64,000 nucleotides of DNA from Rhizobium sophoriradicis (GTDB lineage: Bacteria; Pseudomonadota; Alphaproteobacteria; Rhizobiales; Rhizobiaceae). A program made the translations under genes and the position numbers. Position 1 is the first letter of the stretch; the number at the start of each line of letters is the position of its first letter. Positions 16,305 through 25,691 of the stretch are shown here, piece by piece. Where the stretch lies: contig NZ_RQIH01000015.1 of the NCBI RefSeq assembly GCF_003939025.1, positions 62,001 through 126,000 of the forward strand, written 5' to 3'. Under the pieces are notes generated by a model. It had not been told where the DNA came from. It searched no databases and saw only the letters and a program-made list of their open reading frames with translations.

Positions 16305-18251
16305 TTATGCCGCGTTCAGACGTTCGGCGCTCACCGGCATGCCCATATGAAAGCCTTGGACGCGATCGATGCGAAGATCCTTCAGCAGGGACAATTGTGC
16401 AGCAGTTTCGACGCCTTCCACCAGGATCGTATTGCCACGATTGCGGATGAGCGCAACCATGTCCTGAAGCATCGTCAAACCGCGTTGGTTGGAGCAGTCG
16501 TGCAGGAAGGTTCGATCGACCTTGACCGTCTGAAACTCGATCGCCCTCAGCCAAGAGAGACCGGCGAAGCCGGAGCCGAAATCGTCAAGCCAAATTTCGA
16601 CGCCGAGAGCCCGCAGATCTGCAATGCATTTCAGAACCTCCGACTGCATATCCATGTCCAGACCCTCGGTGACTTCCAAGGCCAGCCGCGACCCGGAGAC
16701 CCCGCACCGAGCAAGAATATCAGCGACGCTCGCGGCGAAGCCGGGGGAGCGCAGTTGTATGGGCGACACGTTGACGCTGACGGTGGCCATCCGATCCGTC
16801 ATCAGTATGTCACGGCACGCCGTCTCGATCGCCCACTTGCCCAATTCGAGGATAGCGCCGGTTCGTTCTGCAACCGGAATGAATGTCCTCGGCGAAACCG
16901 CAGTGCCATCCGGCATCCTGAGGCGCATCAAAGCCTCGACGGCTTTTGCTCTCTCGTTCGTCAGGTCGAAGATCGGTTGGTAGACGAGCGAGACCAGTTT
17001 GCGGTCAATGGCGGCTGTCAGCAGCGGGACGAGTTTACCAGCGTTGTCGTCGGGCCGAGGCAACGAGGGATCAAACCTGCGAATGCAATTTCGGCCACTC
17101 GCTTTGGCATTGTAGAGAGCAAGATCGGCTTCTCGCACTATTCGTTCAACTTTCTCTCCAACGTCCTCGCTGGTGAAAGCGACGCCAATGCTGACGGTTA
17201 CGATCGCGCTGTCATCTGGTCGCTCGTCATGAGCGATCGCAAGAAACTCGACTTCCATCCTGATCCTCTCGGCCAGGCTCATCGCGACCGAGGGGGTTTC
17301 GGCCGGCATGACCACGATAAACTCCTCGCCGCCGTATCTGCCGATCATGCCCCCGGACGATTCTACAACCGCCTTCAGCAGATTGGCGATCACAGCCAGG
17401 CATCGGTCCCCCTCCTGATGCCCGTAGCGATCATTGAAGCGTTTGAAAAAGTCGACATCGATGAGGAACACGACGAAGTCGCGGCCCTCGTCTTTCCAGG
17501 CGGCCCAGCATTCGTCGAGACGTCGATCGAGCGCACGCCGGTTGTTTATCCCCGTCAGGTAGTCGGTATTTGAAAGCTCGAGCAGCGACCGTCCGCGCTC
17601 GGACGCTTCCCAGTGCTGATAGCGCGCCTCCGCCGCATTCAGCAACACGCTTCGACGCTCGACATTCAATCGCCAATTGATGGAAGAGGTGAATACAAAG
17701 CAGGAAATGTAGAACATCCCGAAGGCAATCTTGTAGACTTGGCTGGAAGGGAAATACGTCTCGATCGTGATGAAAAATGCGCAGAGCACGACGCTGGAGG
17801 TGATCACCGACAGCCGAAACGAGAAACTGAAAAAGAGGTTGGCGCCCATCATGAAGATGGCGCCGAAAATCATATAGTAAGACATGGCAGCGACGTCACG
17901 GGTGCCGATCGCCGGATAAAGCCAGCCCAAATAGCCCGCAAGCAATGCCGCGGCGCACGTGATGTCGAGCCAGACGATTTTCGCTTTTGCCAGTCGCAGG
18001 GCTTCGAAAGCCAGCAGCGCCATCACTGCGACGACGAATCGCGCGGCGATCGTCACAGGAGCAACGTCGGGGATAAGCCACTGGTCGGGAAGTGCGAAGG
18101 ACACATAAACGGCGACGGCGATCCAAAGACCATGCCGTGCGCTTTGCCTTCTGACAGAATCATTTTCGGCTTCCAGAGACTTGCAAGCCTCCGCAAATGA
18201 AAAGCTGTCGGTTGATTCATCGCACCGCACAGTCGGGTAAGCCGCGCTCAT
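16305..18251 (-). CDS. Membrane-anchored GGDEF-EAL bifunctional cyclic-di-GMP protein
   Basis: A 648-residue protein. Residues about 40-210 contain six or so hydrophobic helices (a MASE-like sensor). A GGDEF domain follows with an intact RYGGEEF active site, so diguanylate cyclase activity is possible. The C-terminal EAL domain keeps VEALMRLR, EVTEG, WLDDFGSGFAGL, KVDRTF and EGVET, so phosphodiesterase activity is also possible. Both active sites look complete, and which activity wins cannot be read from sequence. It is transcribed alone, divergent from a methyltransferase gene. The membrane part likely senses a periplasmic or membrane cue. Confidence 0.93.
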   Translation of the reverse strand: MSAAYPTVRCDESTDSFSFAEACKSLEAENDSVRRQSARHGLWIAVAVYVSFALPDQWLIPDVAPVTIAARFVVAVMALLAFEALRLAKAKIVWLDITCAAALLAGYLGWLYPAIGTRDVAAMSYYMIFGAIFMMGANLFFSFSFRLSVITSSVVLCAFFITIETYFPSSQVYKIAFGMFYISCFVFTSSINWRLNVERRSVLLNAAEARYQHWEASERGRSLLELSNTDYLTGINNRRALDRRLDECWAAWKDEGRDFVVFLIDVDFFKRFNDRYGHQEGDRCLAVIANLLKAVVESSGGMIGRYGGEEFIVVMPAETPSVAMSLAERIRMEVEFLAIAHDERPDDSAIVTVSIGVAFTSEDVGEKVERIVREADLALYNAKASGRNCIRRFDPSLPRPDDNAGKLVPLLTAAIDRKLVSLVYQPIFDLTNERAKAVEALMRLRMPDGTAVSPRTFIPVAERTGAILELGKWAIETACRDILMTDRMATVSVNVSPIQLRSPGFAASVADILARCGVSGSRLALEVTEGLDMDMQSEVLKCIADLRALGVEIWLDDFGSGFAGLSWLRAIEFQTVKVDRTFLHDCSNQRGLTMLQDMVALIRNRGNTILVEGVETAAQLSLLKDLRIDRVQGFHMGMPVSAERLNAA

Positions 18252-18480
18252 GTAACGATGCCAGCCCGGCTACGATCTATCGAAACTAAACTGCAAGCCA
18301 TGCTTCGGCGCCCTCCAGAATTTCGTTCGGCAACCTGCAACGGGTTTGTCTTATTATTTAACCTTCGTAGAGAAGCAGGTTCCCACCCGCAACAGTAGAA
18401 TTACCCTTATCCCGTGTAGATTCTAGTCGCATCCTGTTTCGAGGTTGATTATGCTTAACGCTAGGTCAAGGAGTCTCGAA

Positions 18481-19518
18481 ATGGCACGAAGTCTTGTCTT
18501 GGATGGTGAAAGTCTTGTGGCGCCCGGTGAAATTCGTCAGGCAACGAGGAGGTTTGCCGCGCCAAAGCCCGGCGACCTTATTGTTGCCAAAGCCGAGCTT
18601 GCCCTCAGCCTTGACCTGTCGATCCGTCAGTTCAAATCCGGCGTCGAGCCTGGTGCGATAATCCAGCGTCTCACCGACGCCCTGCATCAGTTGCGGCGCC
18701 GCTTTCACCCCGACGTGTGGGACGTCATCGTTCCGATCGCGCAATCTCATCCGGTTGCCGACTATCTGCATCAGGATCCATTGACCCGCTGGTCGTTTGA
18801 AAAGCCGCGCGGCTATTCTGGCGACGCACGTCTTCTCGACTTCATCTACGGCAGGCCTGAGATCGAGGACGCAGTCGCATCATCGAGCAAGTTGGGACGT
18901 TCGATCTACGCCTATACCCGAAACGCTTCGTCATCCCTAGCGGTAAGGGAGCGTCGAGATATTCTGGCGCGCCGCGTCGACGAAATCGCTTCGGTTCGGC
19001 CGGGCTCCACCGAGATCCTGGCCATTGCGTCGGGGCATCTTCGGGAAGCGCCTTTGTCGCGCGCGCTCGGCGCCGGCGCGATCAAACGCTGGGTGGCTTT
19101 GGATCAGGACCCAATGAGCGTCGGAACCGTAGCCCGCGATTTCGCCGGTACGCCTGTCGAGGCTGTGAACGGGTCGGTCAAATCCCTGCTCGGTGGAAGG
19201 CATGCGCTCGGAATGTTCGATTTCGTCTACGCCGCCGGTCTCTATGACTATTTGCCGGACGCGGTCGCCGTCAAACTGACCAGGAAGTGCGTCGGCATGC
19301 TTAAGCCCGGCGGCACGTTCCTCTTCGCCAACTTCTCACCGGCAACGGATGTCGATGGTTACATGGAGACATTCATGAACTGGGCGCTGCTGTTGCGGTC
19401 AGAACACGAGATGGGGTTGATCGCAGGTGAAAGCGTGACTGGGGCGGATGTGAAGGTGTCGGTATGGTCCGGCTCAAATCGCAGCATTGTCTACTGCGAA
19501 ATCGAAAGAACGTCCTAG
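18481..19518 (+). CDS. Class I SAM-dependent methyltransferase, possibly PhcB-like
   Basis: A 345-residue protein. The ATG at 18481 has AAGGAG seven bases upstream, so I prefer it to the TTG at 18445 and ATG at 18451. The N-terminal part has FEKPRGYSGDARLLDFIY, a motif I associate with methyltransferases annotated as 3-hydroxypalmitate methyl ester (PhcB-type) enzymes. The Rossmann part has EILAIASGHLREAPL, WVALDQDP and DFVYAAGLYDYLP. The glycine-rich SAM loop is atypical. It is divergent from the GGDEF-EAL gene. A signalling role is possible but only inferred. Confidence 0.8.
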   Translation: MARSLVLDGESLVAPGEIRQATRRFAAPKPGDLIVAKAELALSLDLSIRQFKSGVEPGAIIQRLTDALHQLRRRFHPDVWDVIVPIAQSHPVADYLHQDPLTRWSFEKPRGYSGDARLLDFIYGRPEIEDAVASSSKLGRSIYAYTRNASSSLAVRERRDILARRVDEIASVRPGSTEILAIASGHLREAPLSRALGAGAIKRWVALDQDPMSVGTVARDFAGTPVEAVNGSVKSLLGGRHALGMFDFVYAAGLYDYLPDAVAVKLTRKCVGMLKPGGTFLFANFSPATDVDGYMETFMNWALLLRSEHEMGLIAGESVTGADVKVSVWSGSNRSIVYCEIERTS

Positions 19519-19651
19519 GGCGCCCTTTGGCCGACACGCAACGGCGTTGGCGCCAAGTTAGCGCACAGGAGAGCGGCACGGACCCTGCAGAGCGGCTTTA
19601 CTGAAGGATTGTTTGCCATTGCTCCCTAAGTCCCACCACCAGGTCTTTACA

Positions 19652-19665
19652 ACTAACATGTTAGT
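19652..19665. promoter_or_regulatory. Palindromic putative GntR operator
   Basis: ACTAACATGTTAGT is a perfect 14-bp palindrome 38 bases before the first gene of the aldolase/ABC/kinase operon. Its size and form fit operators of FadR-subfamily GntR proteins, and such a regulator is the second gene of the operon. Confidence 0.55.
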
Positions 19666-19702
19666 CTGCTAAGCCTGATCCACTAGATGGGGAGGAATGA
19701 TA

Positions 19703-20587
19703 TTGCCAACAAAATTCGGGCTGTCTGTCGCCCTTGCCACGCCGTTTGACGGCAACAGCGATATCGCCCTCGAGGCGATGATTGCGCAGGGGCAACGGTG
19801 CCTGGCTGCTGGCTGCGCCAGCGTGACGCTGTTCGGCACGACGGGCGAGGGCTCATCCATCGGAAGTCGGGAACGCGAGCGCATGCTCGCGGCGTTCCTC
19901 GACGCAGGGATCGCGGCGGAAGACATCATCGCCGGCGTGCTGGTCGACTCGGTGGAGGATGCGGCGGTACAGGCCGGTCATGCCCTTTCGCTCGGAGCGA
20001 GGAATATCCTTCTGGCTCCGCCGTCCTATTTCAAAAATGTCGGCGACGAGGGCGTGTTCCAGTGGTTTTCAGCGGTCTTCGCCATGCTGGGCGATCAGGC
20101 GCGGGACATCATCGTCTACAATATTCCCTCGATCACCATGGTCCCGCTGACGGTGTCGCTGATCGGCCGCTTGCGGACTGCCTTTCCGAACATCGTCACA
20201 GGCGTCAAGGATTCTTCCGGCGACTGGCCGTTCACGGAAAGCTTGCTCAAGGCGCATGGCGACCTCATCATCCTGGTCGGCGACGAACGCCATCTCGCCA
20301 GAGGCGTTCGGCTTGGCGGCCAGGGGGCGATCTCCGGCATGGCGAATTTCGTACCCCGCGACGTCAAGCTGATGGCCGAAGACGGCAAGGACGACCCCCG
20401 CGTCGAAGCATTCGTGGACGAGCTGCTCAAATTTCCTGTTGTCCCAGCCGTGAAAGCCATGGTGGCGCATCAGACATCGGATGAAATCTGGCTTGCGGTT
20501 CGTCCGCCGCTCGTTTCAATATCCGGCGAGGGGCACGCCCAGCTCGCCCGCGCTTTCGACGATCTTTTCCGGTCGAAAGCCGCGTAG
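19703..20587 (+). CDS. DapA/NAL-family (dihydrodipicolinate synthase-like) aldolase
   Basis: A 294-residue class I aldolase barrel. It has the substrate loop FGTTGEGSS and the Schiff-base lysine in TGVKDSSGDW, with the Tyr of IVYNIPS. Members of this family cleave or form pyruvate-containing compounds, including 2-keto-3-deoxy sugar acids. The start is probably the TTG at 19703, placed seven bases after GGAGG; the ATG at 19697 is only one base from that site. Since the operon also encodes a sugar transporter and a PfkB kinase, catabolism is more likely than lysine synthesis. Confidence 0.85.
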   Translation: MPTKFGLSVALATPFDGNSDIALEAMIAQGQRCLAAGCASVTLFGTTGEGSSIGSRERERMLAAFLDAGIAAEDIIAGVLVDSVEDAAVQAGHALSLGARNILLAPPSYFKNVGDEGVFQWFSAVFAMLGDQARDIIVYNIPSITMVPLTVSLIGRLRTAFPNIVTGVKDSSGDWPFTESLLKAHGDLIILVGDERHLARGVRLGGQGAISGMANFVPRDVKLMAEDGKDDPRVEAFVDELLKFPVVPAVKAMVAHQTSDEIWLAVRPPLVSISGEGHAQLARAFDDLFRSKAA

Positions 20588-20612
20588 GTCGGACATGTTG
20601 CTGGAGGAGGCG

Positions 20613-21272
20613 ATGGACGGAACGGACGAGCAGCCGACGCTGCGGGAAAAGGCCTATGCAAGTTTCACGCGCCACCTGCTTGCGCGTGACGTGCGTCCCG
20701 GCCAGTTCGTTTCGCAGCGCCGTCTCGTGGAATTGACGGGACTGACGCTCGGCGCGATCCGCGAGCTCATCCCGAGGCTTGAAGCCGAGGGGCTGATCAA
20801 GACGGTGCCGCAGCGGGGCTTGCAGATCGCTCACATCGATTTGAACCTCATTCGCGAAGCCTTCCAGCTGCGCGTGTTCCTGGAGAAAGAGGCCGTGGCG
20901 CTCTTCACCCGGTCAGCGTCGGACGAGACGATCGCCAGGCTGTTGAAGCAGCATCGAGATATTGCCGAGGCCATCCGAAACGGCGATGGCTCGCACGAAT
21001 TGGAGCTGCGTGCCCAGGCCGTCGATTGGGGCATGCACGATGCCTTTATCGATGCCCTGGGAAATACCATTATTTCGAACGCCTACCGCGTGAATTCGAT
21101 CAAGATGCGCCTGATCAGCCAGGATCGCTTTCGCATCGACGGTCACGTCGGACCCGTCATGGGCGAGCATCTGAAAGTGCTCGAGGCAATCGAACGACGA
21201 TCGGCGGAGGACGCCGTCAACAGCCTTGTCGCACATATCAATCATGCAAGGGATCGTGCGCTCAAGATATAA
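20613..21272 (+). CDS. GntR-family (FadR/FCD subfamily) transcriptional regulator
   Basis: A 219-residue regulator with an N-terminal winged helix (QRRLVELTGLTLGAIRELIPRL) and a C-terminal all-helical FCD effector domain. FCD metal-binding histidines are suggested by GMHDAF, MGEHLK and AHINHA. The ATG at 20613 follows GGAGGAGG closely; an ATG at 20595 is in frame. It probably controls this operon through the palindrome at 19652-19665. Confidence 0.88.
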   Translation: MDGTDEQPTLREKAYASFTRHLLARDVRPGQFVSQRRLVELTGLTLGAIRELIPRLEAEGLIKTVPQRGLQIAHIDLNLIREAFQLRVFLEKEAVALFTRSASDETIARLLKQHRDIAEAIRNGDGSHELELRAQAVDWGMHDAFIDALGNTIISNAYRVNSIKMRLISQDRFRIDGHVGPVMGEHLKVLEAIERRSAEDAVNSLVAHINHARDRALKI

Positions 21273-21328
21273 TCGGGAATGAACAGCCGGGGATGAGGAG
21301 ATCGCCGGCAACAAGGAGGAGGATCAAC

Positions 21329-22657
21329 ATGCCATCATTCTTCAATCCGACACGCCGCGGTTTTCTGGCGGGGACTGCCGCGCTTGGGGCCAGCAGCATG
21401 CTCGGCATGCGCCCGGCCGCCGCTGCCGTCGACTGGAAGCGCTTCACTGGCACCACGCTCGAAGTCAACTTGGTCAAAAGCCCACGCAGCGAAATCCTTC
21501 TGAAGTACCTGCCCGAATTCGAGGAGCTCACCGGCATCAAGGTCAATGCTGAAGCGACGCCCGAACAGCAGCAGCGCCAGAAGACGACGATCGAGCTCAG
21601 CTCCGGCAAGCCGAGCTTCGACGTGGTCCACATGAGCTACCACGTCCAGAAGCGGCAGTTCGAAAAGGGTGGCTGGCTTGCCGATATCAGCGGCTTCCTC
21701 AAGGATCCCGCGCTGACCGATCCGTCGCTCGTGGAAAGTGATTTCGCTGAAGCCGGGCTTGCCTTCGCCAAGGACGGTGACGGCGTGCTGCGCTCTCTCC
21801 CCTTCTCGGTCGATTACTGGATCATCTACTGGAACAAGACGCTGTTCGAGAAGACGGGCCTGGCCTACCCGACCAGCTTCGAAGAGCTGGCAAGTGCTGC
21901 CGAAGCGCTGACCGATCCCTCGACCAACACCTACGGCTTCGTCGCCCGCGGCCTGAAGAACGCCAATACGCCGGTCTGGACGTCGCTGCTGCTCGGCTAT
22001 GGCTCGAGCCCGCTCGGTCCCGACGGCAAGCTGCGCACGACGTCGCCGGAAGCGATCGATGCGGCCAAGCTTTACCAGAAGCTGATGACCAAGACCGCCC
22101 CTCCCGGCGTCTCCGGCTTCAACTGGGCCGAGGCGCAGTCGGCTTTCCTGCAGGGCAAGATCGGCATGTGGCTGGATGGCGTCGGTTTTGCGCCGCCGAT
22201 CGAGAACCCGGAAAAGTCGCGCGTCGTCGGCCAGGTCGGCTACGGCATCATGCCGAAGGGTCCGAAGGCACAGGCCGCAGGCACCTTCGGCGACGGGCTC
22301 GGCGTCGTCGCGGCAAGCCAGAAGAAGGAAGCCGCCTATCTCTTCTGCCAATGGGCGATTTCCCATGAAATGGGCGCCCGCTTGCTGCAGGCCGGCGCCG
22401 GCGTTCCGTTCCGCCAGTCCGTGCTCGAGGATGCCAAGGTCCGCGAAGGCGTCAAGATGCCGGCCGCCTGGCTCGATGCCGTCGTCGGCTCCGGCAAGAT
22501 CTCGCAGCTCGCCCTGCCGGTCATCATTCCGGTCACCGAGTTCCGTGATATCTATGGCGTCGGCCTCACCAACATGATCGGCGGCGCCGATCCTGAAGCC
22601 GAACTGAAGGCGGCGACGGCGCAGTTCGAACCCGTCCTGGCGAAAAGCGAGGGATAA
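21329..22657 (+). CDS. Extracellular solute-binding protein (family 1) with Tat signal
   Basis: A 442-residue periplasmic sugar-binding protein. The N-terminus TRRGFLAGTAALGA followed by AAAA looks like a twin-arginine signal. The mature part has the family-1 pattern: TGIKVNAEATP, SFDVVHMSYH, DYWIIYWNKTLFEKTGL and FLQGKIGMWLDG. AAGGAGGAGG precedes the ATG at 21329. The stop overlaps the permease start by one base. The ligand is probably a sugar or sugar acid. Confidence 0.92.
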   Translation: MPSFFNPTRRGFLAGTAALGASSMLGMRPAAAAVDWKRFTGTTLEVNLVKSPRSEILLKYLPEFEELTGIKVNAEATPEQQQRQKTTIELSSGKPSFDVVHMSYHVQKRQFEKGGWLADISGFLKDPALTDPSLVESDFAEAGLAFAKDGDGVLRSLPFSVDYWIIYWNKTLFEKTGLAYPTSFEELASAAEALTDPSTNTYGFVARGLKNANTPVWTSLLLGYGSSPLGPDGKLRTTSPEAIDAAKLYQKLMTKTAPPGVSGFNWAEAQSAFLQGKIGMWLDGVGFAPPIENPEKSRVVGQVGYGIMPKGPKAQAAGTFGDGLGVVAASQKKEAAYLFCQWAISHEMGARLLQAGAGVPFRQSVLEDAKVREGVKMPAAWLDAVVGSGKISQLALPVIIPVTEFRDIYGVGLTNMIGGADPEAELKAATAQFEPVLAKSEG

Positions 22658-23595
22658 TGGCCTCGGCAAGCATCGAAACGGCCGCAGTGGCCAAGGCGCC
22701 GAAAGGCGGGAGCAAACCGGACCGGTTTGCTCCCAACTACTGGCCCTTCGTCATCCCGGCGCTCATCGTCATATCAGCCGTCATCGTCTTTCCATGGGTG
22801 TTTACGGTGTGGATGAGCGTCAACAGCTGGACGCTCGGTCAGTCGCAAGTCTTTGCGGGGCTCGACAATTATGTCCGTCTTGTTACCGACATGCGCTTCT
22901 GGGAGTCGCTGTGGCACACGGTGCTCTATACGACGCTCTCCGTGGTCGTTCCCCTGTTTTTGGGCACGCTCGCCGCGCTGATCTTCGATGCCCAATTTCC
23001 GCTCCGCGGTCTTATCCGCGGCATATTCGTGATGCCGATGATGGCGACCCCGGTCGCCATCGCTCTCGTCTGGACGATGATGTACCACCCGCAACTCGGC
23101 GTGCTCAACTATCTCCTCTCCTTCGCCGGCATCGGCCCGCAGGAATGGATCTACAATCAGAGCAGCGTCATTCCCTCGCTGGTTCTGGTCGAGAGCTGGC
23201 AGTGGACGCCGCTCGTCATGCTGATCGTGCTCGGCGGCCTGGCGGCGGTTCCGCGCGAACCTTATGAAAGTGCGGAGATCGACGGCGCCAATGTCTGGCA
23301 GAAATTCCGCTATCTGACGCTGCCGATGATCGCGCCATTCCTGATGATTGCGGCGATTATCCGCAGCATCGATGCCGTGAAAAGCTTCGACATTATCTAC
23401 GCCATGACCCAGGGCGGCCCGGGCACGGCGTCGGAAACGATCAACATCTATCTCTACAACACCGCCTTCGCCTATTACGACATCGGCTACGGCTCGGCCA
23501 TGGCGGTCGTCTTCTTCATCCTCATCGTCCTGCTCTCCTTCGTTCTGATGATGATCCGGCAGCGCGTGAACTGGTCCGACGGGGAGGCACGCTGA
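22657..23595 (+). CDS. ABC transporter permease (MalF/UgpA type)
   Basis: A 312-residue inner-membrane protein with six hydrophobic helices and the cytoplasmic ATPase-contact loop EPYESAEIDGANVWQKFRY. It is coupled by one-base overlaps to the binding-protein gene before it and the second permease gene after it. The pair forms the membrane channel. Confidence 0.95.
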   Translation: MASASIETAAVAKAPKGGSKPDRFAPNYWPFVIPALIVISAVIVFPWVFTVWMSVNSWTLGQSQVFAGLDNYVRLVTDMRFWESLWHTVLYTTLSVVVPLFLGTLAALIFDAQFPLRGLIRGIFVMPMMATPVAIALVWTMMYHPQLGVLNYLLSFAGIGPQEWIYNQSSVIPSLVLVESWQWTPLVMLIVLGGLAAVPREPYESAEIDGANVWQKFRYLTLPMIAPFLMIAAIIRSIDAVKSFDIIYAMTQGGPGTASETINIYLYNTAFAYYDIGYGSAMAVVFFILIVLLSFVLMMIRQRVNWSDGEAR

Positions 23596-24410
23596 TGAAG
23601 CGCAAGACACTCGACCGTATCGGACTGCTGTTCGTCGCGCTGGTGATGATCTCGCCGGTCGTCCTGTTCTTCCTCTGGATGATCTCGCTGTCGCTGAAAT
23701 ATGAGATCGACAACGGCGCCTATCCGCCGATCTTCATTCCGGAGCGTTTCGCCTGGACGAACTATCTGAAGGTCTTCGAGGAGAACAATTTCTTCCTCTA
23801 TCTCTGGAATTCGGTGCTGGTGACGGGATCGGCCACGCTTCTGGCGCTGCTGATCGGCGTGCCGGCGGGCTACGGCATCGCGCGACTGAAGGCCGAGAAG
23901 TCCGCCATGGTCATCATGATCGCGCGCATGACGCCGGGCCTGTCCTTCCTTATTCCGCTCTTCCTGCTGTTCCAGTGGCTGAACCTGCTCGGCACGCTGA
24001 TGCCGCAGATCATCATCCACCTCGTGGTCACCGTGCCGATCGTCGTCTGGATCATGATCGGCTATTTCGAGACGACGCCGATGGAGCTGGAAGAGGCGGC
24101 GAGCATCGACGGCGCCACGCCGTGGCAGGTTTTCCGCCTTGTCGCCCTGCCGATCGCAAGACCCGGAATCGTCGTCGCCTTCATCCTGTCGGTCATCTTC
24201 TCGTGGAACAATTTCGTCTTCGGCATCGTGCTCGCCAGCCGCGAGACGCGCACACTCCCCGTCGCCGTCTACAACATGCTCTCCTTTGAACAGGTCAGCT
24301 GGGGGCCGCTTGCGGCGGCGGCGTTGATCGTCACCTTGCCTGTGCTGATCTTGACCGTGTTTGCTCAACGGCAGATCGTGGCGGGGCTAACGGCCGGCGC
24401 CGTCAAATGA
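23595..24410 (+). CDS. ABC transporter permease (MalG/UgpE type)
   Basis: A 271-residue inner-membrane protein with six helices and the ATPase-contact loop ELEEAASIDGATPWQVFRL. The first bases overlap the previous stop. No ATPase gene follows, so this transporter must borrow an ATPase such as the UgpC/MsmK-type protein encoded at 42129-43232 or one outside the window. Confidence 0.95.
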   Translation: MKRKTLDRIGLLFVALVMISPVVLFFLWMISLSLKYEIDNGAYPPIFIPERFAWTNYLKVFEENNFFLYLWNSVLVTGSATLLALLIGVPAGYGIARLKAEKSAMVIMIARMTPGLSFLIPLFLLFQWLNLLGTLMPQIIIHLVVTVPIVVWIMIGYFETTPMELEEAASIDGATPWQVFRLVALPIARPGIVVAFILSVIFSWNNFVFGIVLASRETRTLPVAVYNMLSFEQVSWGPLAAAALIVTLPVLILTVFAQRQIVAGLTAGAVK

Positions 24411-24429
24411 ACGGGCGAGGCGAACGTCG

Positions 24430-25413
24430 ATGACTTCCTCTGGCTTCGACCTGCCGCCTAATCCGGCGCGCCGCGTCCTATGCGGCGGCGCGGCGGTTCT
24501 CGATACCCTCTTCCGCGTGCACTCGCTGCCCACGGGCCAGGGCAAGATCCTGCCTTACGAGATGCTGCAGGTCGCCGAAGGCATGGCGTCGAGCGCGGCA
24601 TTCGCCGTCGCCCGGCTTGGCGGCCATGCCAGCCTCTGGGGCGCGGTTGGCGACGATGCCACAGGCGAACGCATCATCTCCGATCTCGGCGATAGCGGCA
24701 TAGACACGAGCGGCATGACGGTTGTGCAGGGCGCCCGCTCGGCCGTCTCGACGATCCTCATCGATGATGAGGGCGAGCGCTTGATCGTGCCCTTTTACGA
24801 TGCGCGGCTGCACGATACGGTCAGGCCGGTCACCGAGCAGGAGATTTCTGCCTTCGACGCCGTGCTTGTCGACGTCCGGTGGCCGAAGCTTGCGCTGCGG
24901 ACGCTGATCGCGGCCGGCAAGGCTGCCAAACCGGCCATTCTCGACGGCGACGTTGCGGGCGAGGGCGTCATCGAGATGCTGGCGCCGGCCGCCAGCCACA
25001 TCATCTTTTCGCAGCCTGCAGCCGAGCGGCTTGCCGGGACCGCTGATCTCGTCGGCACCGTCGGCTTTCTGAAGCGGAAATTCGCACATGCCTTCATCAG
25101 TGTCACGGCTGGCGAGAACGGCTCACTGTGGTTCGATGATGCAAGCGGCGACATCCGTCGTCTTGTCGCTCCGAAGGTAAGAGCGATCGATACGCTTGCG
25201 GCGGGCGACATCTTCCATGGCGCTTTTGCGCTGGCGATTGCGGAAAACATGCCGATCGAAGAAGCGATGCGATTGTCATCGATGGCGGCGGCTCTGAAAT
25301 GCCGGAAGTTCGGCGGACGCATCGGCGCACCCACCAGAGTGGAAGTCTGCGAAGCACTGCGCGACTGGGACGTGGGCGCCGTCTCGGCAGGCAAGCGAAA
25401 TCGAGAACGGTAG
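24430..25413 (+). CDS. PfkB-family carbohydrate kinase
   Basis: A 327-residue kinase with the PfkB N-terminal GG pattern (MASSAAFAVARLGGHASLWG) and the C-terminal active site DTLAAGDIFHGAFAL, whose Asp is the catalytic base. The usual DTTGAGD is changed to DTLAAGD, as in some 2-keto-3-deoxygluconate and sulfofructose kinases. With the DapA-family aldolase in the same operon it could phosphorylate a 2-keto-3-deoxy sugar acid or a related ketose. The substrate is inferred. Confidence 0.88.
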   Translation: MTSSGFDLPPNPARRVLCGGAAVLDTLFRVHSLPTGQGKILPYEMLQVAEGMASSAAFAVARLGGHASLWGAVGDDATGERIISDLGDSGIDTSGMTVVQGARSAVSTILIDDEGERLIVPFYDARLHDTVRPVTEQEISAFDAVLVDVRWPKLALRTLIAAGKAAKPAILDGDVAGEGVIEMLAPAASHIIFSQPAAERLAGTADLVGTVGFLKRKFAHAFISVTAGENGSLWFDDASGDIRRLVAPKVRAIDTLAAGDIFHGAFALAIAENMPIEEAMRLSSMAAALKCRKFGGRIGAPTRVEVCEALRDWDVGAVSAGKRNRER

Positions 25414-25691
25414 TCCGTACCGCGATACTGTCGCCAAGCTCCAATGACAAGCAAACAACAAACCAACGAGAAAACAGCGGCTTATACCTTTTACGGCTTC
25501 TGAAAGCAGATATCGCCGGCGACCACTCTGTTAGTCTCAGTTGCACCGAAACCAGAAGATGGAACTGCTCCGCGCCGATTTACTTGGTCAGCAGGCCTCT
25601 GGTCCGCTAGAGTCCCAAGTCTCCACCTGGCCGCAGACCGAAAAGCAGGAATACGCTTATCTCATAGTAAGCTGATGCATCTGGAGCGCCT

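Noticed and set aside
21335..22669. Minus-strand open frame of 444 codons
   Set aside because: Opposite the solute-binding protein gene, which has a signal peptide and family motifs.
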